Assembly: GCA_963576565.1 (NCBI GenBank)
Contig: CAUYVT010000106.1
Coordinates: 310,001-374,000, forward strand
DNA from: Aspidapion aeneum
Taxonomy: Eukaryota; Arthropoda; Insecta; Coleoptera; Brentidae
Direction: 5' to 3'
DNA: 64,000 nucleotides
Shown one piece after another: positions 57,359 to 64,000 of the stretch. Numbering within the stretch: position 1 is the stretch's first letter; each line of letters begins with the position of its first letter. Both the position numbers and the translations under genes were made by a program. Under the pieces are notes generated by a model, which worked only from the letters and a program-made list of their open reading frames with translations, did no database searches and was not told the origin of the DNA.

Positions 57359-59473
57359 CAGTCGATAAGTCGAACAACTATGTGTCACTTAAAAATTTCG
57401 ACTTATCGAGACAAATAATAAACAAAAATATTTGCGGCGTTTTCGTATTTTTTAAGAATTAAAATTTTACGTGTTTTTTAAGGAAAAATCGCAAACTACA
57501 ACCAAGTCTATATTAAAAACGTTCACACCACCCCTAAACGTCTAGCAAATCGAATACAAGTTACACTGAATTGTGTCTTCAAAACTTTGCAATGCAAACA
57601 AACAAGTTAGAACGATTCGTAATTAGGGGTTTTCCCCAGAAAATTCGACTTATCGAAGTTGGCGCCTCATACAATGTTCGAGATATCAAGATATTCGACT
57701 AATCAAAGTTTGAGTTATCAAAATTAAATTACATAATTATATCATAACAAAAACATTTCATGTAAAAAAAAGCCAAGTACGCGAAAATGGCATTCCGTAA
57801 AAAGAATTGAGATAAAAGTAAAGCCAAGTTTTCCAATACAAATTTCAAAATGAAAGGTTCTTACTAGTTTGAAAATGTTTTTTTAAACTTTGCTATCACA
57901 GCCAAACTTCTTTATGTTCAATTTAGCACTGTGCCTAAGACTGATTTACACCCGTAATAGCCAAGTTTAGAAAAATATTTCCAAACTAGTAAGAACCTTT
58001 CATTTTGAAATTTGTATTGGAGAACTTGGCTTTACTTTTATCTCAATTCTTTTTACGGAATGCCATTATCGCGTACTTGGTTTTTTTTACATGACATTTT
58101 TTTGTTATGATTTCACTTCTTTTTAAAGGAATTGGATAATACTTAATTTTTAAAGTAGTAAAATATGCGGAATATTGTTCAAAACTTTTGCAATGCCTTA
58201 CTTAAGTTTTTGAGGTTTTTTAATTTTTTTCCATGGTTTTATCGTAGTTCCTATCGGCCTTCCAAAGCTCAGCTCTCTAGCGTTTCTGAAAGTGCACAAT
58301 ATTACTTTTACATAACTTTACATGTATAGGGGAGGGAAATAAATTAAAATTGTCGTGTTTTTAAATTTGTCCTATAGTTTTATCATAGTTCCTATCAGTC
58401 TGCCAAAGCTCAGCTTTCTAGCGTTTCTGGAAGTGGGTAATGTTACTTTTACATAACTTCACATTTATAGGGAAAATTGGTCTTTTTAAATTTTTTCCCA
58501 TGGTTTTATCATCATAATTTCTATCAGCATTCCAATGCTCAGCTCTCTAGCGTTTCTGGAAGTGAGCAATGTTAGTTTTATATAAATTTACATTTATAGG
58601 AGAGGAAGTAAATTAAAATGTTGGTTTTTAAATTTTTTCATATAGTTTTATCATATTGTCTTTCAGTCTTAAAAAGTTTCTAGCGTTTCTGGAAGTGAAC
58701 AGTGTTACTTTTACATAACTTTCCATTTATAGGGGAAGGAAGTAAATTAGAATTTTGGGGTGTTTTCATTTTTTTCCTATAGTTTTATCATAGTTACTAT
58801 CAGTCTACCAAAGCTCAACTCTCTAGCATGTCTGGAAGTAGGCAATGTTACTTTTACTTAACTTTCCATTTATAAGGGAGGGAAGTAAATTAGAATTTGG
58901 GGTGTTCCTATAGTTTTATCATAGTTACTATCAGTCTACCAAAGCTCAACTCTCTAGCATTTCTGGAAGCGGGCAATGCTACTTTTACATAACTTTAAAT
59001 GTATAGGGGAGGGGAGTAAATTAAAATTTTGGGGTTTTTTGATTTTTTCCAGGGGTTTGGGCATAATTTCTATCAGTCTGCCAAATTTCAGCTTTGTAGC
59101 ATGTCTGGAAGTACAGTAGAATATTGATGATCTATACATGAGTGAGTGAGTGAGTGAGTGGCAATTTCGACGTTTTTTGAAATTTCGTAACTACTTTACT
59201 ACATTATGGAATTCCATGAAACTTGGAGCGGTTGTTAACTCCATGGAGATCTACGACTGTGCAAAGTTTGAGATTCGAAGCTCATTCAGTAGAGTTTTAG
59301 GTAGGTCAAATATCGGCTGAAATGTTTCAAGAAAAGATGGTTCCGGCGCGTGAACTTGGCGAGGCACTGCCGTGCCCTCAGATTTCTTATCCTTGACGCT
59401 ATTGCCAGAACAGTTTGGTTCGACTTATCAAAGATTTAGAGTTATCGAACTTCGAGTTATGGAAGTTTGACTA
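57359..59473. mobile_element. pogo-type MITE split by Helitron-like copy H2
   Basis: The left end CAGTCGATAAGTCGAAC at 57359 after TA and the right end TTCGAGTTATGGAAGTTTGA reaching 59473 before TA are inverted partners. The interior repeats CGACTTATCGA-type motifs on both sides of H2 (57742-59381). Confidence 0.65.
57742..59381 (+). mobile_element. Helitron-like composite repeat, copy H2 (most complete)
   Basis: Starts TCATAACAAAAAC with the foldback head (to about 58115), followed by about seven tandem units of 110-140 bp (about 58230-59110, each with AGCTCTCTAGCGTTTCTGG), a short (GAGT)n run near 59141-59159, and the conserved tail to GGCACTGCCGTGCCCTCAG at 59363-59381. The tail hairpin GGCAC/GTGCC lies a few bases from the end. 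No target duplication is visible. No proteins are encoded. Confidence 0.7.
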
Positions 59474-60191
59474 TAAAATATATTCAGTGCTTATTTTAGT
59501 AATTTAAAAATGTTGATACAGAATGTTTCAAAAAAGTTATTTTAAAAAACCAGCTTTGGAAAAAATATCTGTTTTTATTTTATCATGCAAATTAATAAAT
59601 ATGTCAACATAAATTATAATCTGCAAAATGACAAAATTTAAATTTGTGTCAGAAAAAGTAATTAGTCTAATTTTAACGGCATGAATTTTATTGAATTTTT
59701 TTTCTTTGGAAACTTTTTTCGAGGCAATCTAAAAATTTCAAAAAAACTGGGCGAGAGGTTTTTTGTTTTTTTTTTTTTTTTGGTAGTCAACTTGTTTCAA
59801 GTGCAATTTCAAAAGTTTTAGGTGAGGAACTTTTTTTTGGTCTTCAACTTTTTTGGGTAAGGACCTTTTTTTTGGTCAATAACTTTTTGTCGAGGCATTT
59901 TAAAAATTTTGCAGCTACTGCTATCACTGATTTTTGAAAAAATTAGTTTGGCCCATCACTAATTCTAAGGCGCCGAATTAAATCTTGCAACGGATCGCTT
60001 TCAAATAAATAAATAAATTAATTCAAGGAAGAAGGCCGCTAAAATATTTATAATGCGTTCAAAAGAAAAATCGATAAACCCAGCGCAAGGATGATTTTGG
60101 CTCACGCGATCGCAAACCATCGATTTTTTAAACAACTGGAATAACAATAAATATTAACTTTGGTAAACTTATCACGTTCTTGCAATGCAAC
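59474..60191. other. No gene; degenerate T-rich repeats
   Basis: Around 59710-59910, diverged units of the type AACTTTTTTC...GAGG with TTTTTTTGGTC recur irregularly. Otherwise featureless. Confidence 0.45.
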
Positions 60192-60395
60192 TATAGGTAA
60201 ATTTAGTGGGAATAAGGACACTGTTGTTCTGGTAAATATACGTTTTTATCCATCGGTAACGTTTCGACAATGGTTTTTGTCTTCATCAGATGAAGGTCTG
60301 ATGAAGACAAAAACCATTGTCGAAACGTTACCGATGGATTAAAACGTATATTTACCAGAAAAACAGTGTCCTTATTCCCACTAAATTTACCTATA
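60192..60395. repeat. 204-bp near-perfect palindrome with hammerhead-like core
   Basis: Arms 60192-60290 and 60297-60395 are reverse complements with only two mismatches over 99 bp, around the 6-base centre TGAAGG. Reading right from the centre, CTGATGA (60298-60304) is followed by A, a GACA/TGTC stem with 8-base loop, and GAAAC (60322-60326): the order CUGAUGA, stem II, GAAAC of a hammerhead ribozyme. The same order is present on the other strand. Confidence 0.95.
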
Positions 60396-60864
60396 ATAAA
60401 TATTAACGTTAACAGTAGTTTATAACCACCGGCGTATATAAGGGGGGGGGGGGGGCAACATTTAAAAATCTTGAAATTCGGATTTCTGGAAAATTTCAAA
60501 ATTTCAAATCCTTCCAAAATCTCTATTTCAAATTTATTCAATTTTAAAAAAAAAATTAATCTTTTAAAAATTTTGTAATTTTTATGATGAAATTTACAAA
60601 AAATAAATAAAATTAATTTTTTTTTCTGAACCTAACCAAACTATTTATTAGAAATCTCTGCTCCTTTGAAGTTATCAAAATTTACTGATCTAATCTTGGA
60701 GATGCATTTATTTAATTACACCATTCTGTTGTTTTTCGATCCCTACGATTTTTTAACGCTGTCTTTCTCACTATAAAACCGAATCAGAGAACCAATATAG
60801 GTACCAGGTTTTTCTTTTGTTTCTGTTTTACAGTTTTGAATATACACTGCCTTTACAATCTATC

Positions 60865-61735
60865 TTTCTATTTAGCCTTCTTCAATCCATCTTAGGACAG
60901 GCCAATATCTTCTTTCCTACGTTGTGCGACGCCTATTCTCCACCTCCTTCGATCCTGACAATCATCTTCTGTCAGATTTTTTTGACTCATTGATCTTTGG
61001 ATTGACTGTTGCCATTCTAGTTTAGGACGCCCTCTTTTTCTGCGCCCTAGTGGTTGCCATTCTAGGACCTGCTTTGGTAATCTTTCGTCGTTCATCCGCT
61101 GTACATGGCCGTACCATATCAGTTGTCTTTTAGTGATGTCATCCGTTATGCTTCCTTCGATTCCCATTCTTTCTTTTATGATCTCATTTCTTATGTGATC
61201 TGTTCTAGATATTCTCATTGATCTTCTTATTGCATCCATTTCGACACTTTCCATTTTTGTTTTGTATTTTTCTGTTACACGACAAGTCTCTATTCCATAC
61301 AACAGCGTGCTTTTCACCATTGTTTCATATATATTAAATTTTACATTATTTTTTATATCTCTGCTCCATAAAATACTGTTAAGACATCCAATAACCTTTC
61401 TTGCTTTTACTATTCTTTTTTCCAGTTCTTTACAGTCTGTTCCTGTCTTATCAAATGTGACACTCAAGTATACATACACATTGCATGGAGATATTACTTG
61501 TCCATTGTCTGGTTCTAACTAACTGGATTCGTTTCCAATACATAAGTATTGTGTCTTGTCCACATTTACTGTTAATCCCCACTTTTGGTATTCTTCCATT
61601 AACTTTCTCATCATATACTTCATGTCTTCTTTATTATTAGCTACAATTACTTGGTCGTCAGCAAACGGTAGTGTGTATTCCCATGCCGTACACTTTCCGT
61701 TTCCAGTTTTTTAGAGCTACTGCGATATATATTTT
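60865..61735 (-). pseudogene. RTE-like retrotransposon family B, best copy
   Basis: The open frame 61479-60892 (195 codons) encodes KARKVIGCLNSILWSRDIKN, VKSTLLYGIETCRVTEKYKT, MRISRTDHIRNEIIKERMGI, RQLIWYGHVQRMNDERLPKQ, EWQPLGRRKRGRPKLEWQQS and QDRRRWRIGVAQRRKED: the part after the reverse-transcriptase active site. Upstream, with frame breaks, homology reaches the FADD region near 61670. It serves as reference for the three other family B copies. Confidence 0.85.
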
Positions 61736-61744
61736 AAAAAGAGT

Positions 61745-62085
61745 TATTATTATTTCTTAATATGTAACTTAATTTACCGAATGCTGCCCAGGCTATTCTT
61801 ACTCGTCTCTTGATTTAAGCTGTCTGATTTTATTTTTTCAGTTTAATAATTTGTCCCATAATTTTATTTTGGTTTATTCTAACCCTAATATCTTCATCTG
61901 TGTTTGTATGATTTTAGTTTTAGTGTAGTTCATACTTAAGCCTATATTTTTAGCAGCTGTATCCAGTTCTTCCAGCATTTTTATCAATTCTTCTTTCTTG
62001 TCTGTTTTTAAGGCGATATCAACAGCATATCTTAGGAGGTTCAAGAATTGTCCGTTTACTTTGATGCCTATTTCTACCTAGTCTT
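61745..62085 (-). pseudogene. RTE-like retrotransposon family C, fragment
   Basis: From 62085 leftward: KVNGQFLNLLRYAVDIALKT (the usual YADD is YAVD here, losing a catalytic aspartate), LIKMLEELDTAAKNIGLSMN, a frame break, and KRRVRIAWAAFGKL near 61770. Directly upstream of a family B copy in the same orientation. Confidence 0.7.
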
Positions 62086-62089
62086 ACAA

Positions 62090-63194
62090 TTCTATTATTC
62101 CATTTTTTCCTTTACAATTATTGTATAATAAATAAAATAAAAAATTTTTAACTACTCAGTTTGGAATGTTAAACATCCCTGTAAAAAAATCCCCTTAAAA
62201 AAACAAATCTTTCCAAGAAATTCAATTTTTGTCACATTAAAGTATCCAAATAAAAAAATTCCAAAACTTTGAGTATTATTATTGTTTAGTATTTTTAGAT
62301 TTTTCTGATTGACACTTTATCTCCAGTTTTGCATTTTGTACTATTGTGAATTTGAAGTGGTATATATCCGGTCTACTTCCACCCCAAGGTTTAAAAATGA
62401 ATTATGACGTTTCCTTGTCTGCACAATGAATAAAAACAATCTTTGAAAACATCCAATTTATTACGCCTTAAACTTAAACAATCTGAACCTATGGCTTTCC
62501 ATATACAGGTAGTGGAATCTACTACAAGAAACCACACCCCAGTGGGTATTACGAACCAATGAACACTCATATACTGGTCTAAAATGCGCACTAAAGACTC
62601 TAAAGTATTGCTGATGCGCATAACTTCGCTGATGACCTTGAAATTTCGTTTTTTTCCAATACCTCCGAAATGATGTGAGATTTTTTTAAAATTGTTTTTG
62701 CAAATGAAAGGTGTTTTGTTTGGGCATTGTATAAAATGCTATATTTAACCGCAGCATACCGTATCGAAGTGATTTTGTAAATAATAACTTGAGGTTAACG
62801 CCTACTGTTTAACTCACTTTAACCTTTCCCTTTATTCGGTTGTGACCGCCAATTATTTTATCTCGCTATATCTATATATACGAGCATAATCAATTATTCT
62901 TATTTTGGTTTATATTGTTGTTGTTTTTTATGTGACTATTAAAATAATATTCGGAATTTTGTCTTACTCTTCTTCTTTTTTTTTTCATTGGCTTAGGGAT
63001 CTCTAACAGTTTTCAAGTGTAAACTAAACAATCCAGTCTAACGGCTACTACTTATACTACTTGGTGTGCAGTCAGGTGTGACATCCCGCCCCCTTTTTTA
63101 ATCCTAAGACGTTGTTTCTCTCGTATCTCAGTAGATGGCGCTTCTTGCGAAAGTTTTCTTACTATTTACATAGGATTAGAGACAAAACCGTATA
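62090..63194. other. No gene recognised
   Basis: A 76-codon minus-strand frame at 62621-62391 matches no family that I know. No repeats were identified. Confidence 0.4.
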
Positions 63195-63338
63195 ATTACC
63201 TTTGCAAGAGTGTCACATTGACCAAGCAATGTTCTGAGGAGTCCCATAAGGACGAAACAGATAACTGTCAACACTTATTAGTTGTCCATTAGATCTTGGA
63301 CCCCCGTGAGGTTAAGCTTTCAAGCTACCCACGGAGAC
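63195..63338 (+). repeat. Short dispersed repeat with terminal hairpin, copy 3 (partial)
   Basis: Homologous to the right half of 17876-18260 (GTGTCACATTGAC, CTGTCAACACTTA, TAGATCTTGGACCCCCGTG). The hairpin reads CCGTGAG...CCCACGG with one unpaired position and AAGCTTTCAAGCT inside. It directly abuts the terminal palindrome. Confidence 0.7.
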
Positions 63339-64000
63339 AAGACGCTAGCGCTACCAAGTCCACTTTCAATCCCTGACTTCGCATGCGCAGATCTACCAAT
63401 ATTATTTACCTCATGAATAGATGAATACAGGGTGATTTTCACTTGAATGATTCTAACCACATGAAAATAGAAAGTTTCAAAAACCTAACCTAACAAAACC
63501 TAATCAAATCTAACCGAACCGAACCAAAGGAAACTGAACCAATAATTTTTTTCAAAAAAAAACTTTCCTGACTTCCTGCCCGGGATCCTAGAGGATGTGA
63601 ATCCGAACCGAACGAAACCGAACCTAACTAAACTGAACCAAACCTAACCTAACCAAACTAAACTACAACACGTACTGCTAATTAGGTTTAGTTGGGTAGG
63701 GTTAGGTTTGGATAGGTTCGGTCCGGTTCGGATTCACATCCTCTAGGATCCCAGGTAGGAAGTCAGGAAAGTTTTTTTTTTGAAAAAAAATATTGGTTTA
63801 GTTTGTTTTGGTTCGGTTCGGTTAGATCTGATTAGGTTTCGTTAGGTTAGGTTTTGGAAACTTTCTATTTTCATGTGGTTAGAATCATTCAAGTGAAAAT
63901 CACCCTGTACATCGATTCTAATACATGAGGTAAATAATATTGGTAGATCTACGCATGCGAAGTCAGGGATTGGAAGTGGACTTGGTAGCGCTAGCGTCTT
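63339..64000. repeat. Large palindrome reaching the window edge
   Basis: Positions from 63339 (AAGACGCTAGCGCTACCAAG) rightward are the near reverse complement of those from 64000 leftward, with the axis at about 63670. Arms are about 320 bp with a few mismatches and small indels. Inner parts are degenerate AACCTAACC/AACCGAACC repeats that resemble insect (TTAGG)n loosely. TA-bordered CAGGGTG/CACCCTG ends at 63428 and 63907 mark a foldback transposon within the palindrome. Confidence 0.92.
63428..63907. mobile_element. CAGGGTG-ended foldback inside the palindrome
   Basis: 480 bp from CAGGGTGATTTTCACTTGAA to its near complement ending CACCCTG, TA at both borders. The arms contain GATCCTAGAGGATGTGAAT and its complement, and a run of AACCGAACC-type units. 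The outer sequence is also inverted, which the transposon alone does not explain. Confidence 0.75.

Noticed and set aside
62391..62621. Candidate 76-residue minus-strand gene
   Set aside because: No recognised domain, no splice context, and length within chance for AT-rich DNA.

Overview
This is nuclear DNA from a eukaryote, almost certainly an insect with a large, transposon-filled genome. It is AT-rich. Nearly all recognisable coding sequence is decayed reverse transcriptase, RNase H, GIY-YIG endonuclease or transposase. The terminal repeats and retroelement styles are of insect type. A beetle or hemipteran is plausible, but the species cannot be named from the sequence. I see no operons, tRNA, rRNA or CRISPR.

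Only one stretch looks like a host gene under selection: a 209-bp exon at 40627-40835 (+) encoding part of the LETM1 domain (mitochondrial inner-membrane cation/proton exchanger), with good splice sites on both sides. No second LETM1 exon was recognised, so much of the window may be intron of that gene.

Layout. 1-2572: 84-bp satellite array. 3173-8002: two copies of a CCCAAC-ended transposon in opposite orientation, a hAT-like MITE with an 8-bp target duplication, and an RNase H retroelement fragment split by one transposon copy and duplicated over 105 bp. 8912-11100: a hairpin-headed Helitron-like repeat, a near-perfect palindrome with a hammerhead-like centre, and a Penelope-like GIY-YIG endonuclease fragment. 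11278-12695 and 28066-29482: two full-length, decayed P-superfamily elements with perfect 8-bp target duplications. 13.5-23.3 kb: RTE-like fragments of three families, a hAT-like element carrying a third CCCAAC copy, a Jockey/CR1-type fragment with a poly(A) tail, and one RTE copy inserted inside another. 25.4-27.4 kb: an RTE copy split by a microsatellite/minisatellite/foldback block. 30-40 kb: a second Helitron-like copy containing a Harbinger-type foldback, pogo-type elements, MITEs and a hAT transposase fragment. 40.6-46.5 kb: the LETM1 exon, minisatellites, two Harbinger-type elements and a 0.9-kb foldback. 47.5-55.7 kb: RTE fragments, a 2.6-kb TIR element holding a two-finger C2H2 peptide, and a palindrome-rich element with a possible tyrosine-recombinase leader peptide. 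55.9-64 kb: a hairpin-bounded minisatellite element, a third Helitron-like copy inside a pogo-type MITE, a 204-bp palindrome with hammerhead-like cores, more RTE fragments, and a palindrome of at least 660 bp running to the window edge.

The transposons form layers of insertions rather than a functional system. The most unusual themes are long inverted repeats at every scale, palindromes centred on hammerhead-like CTGATGA...GAAAC cores, a 105-bp duplication flanking a DNA transposon, and a short repeat whose terminal hairpin changes by paired substitutions between copies.
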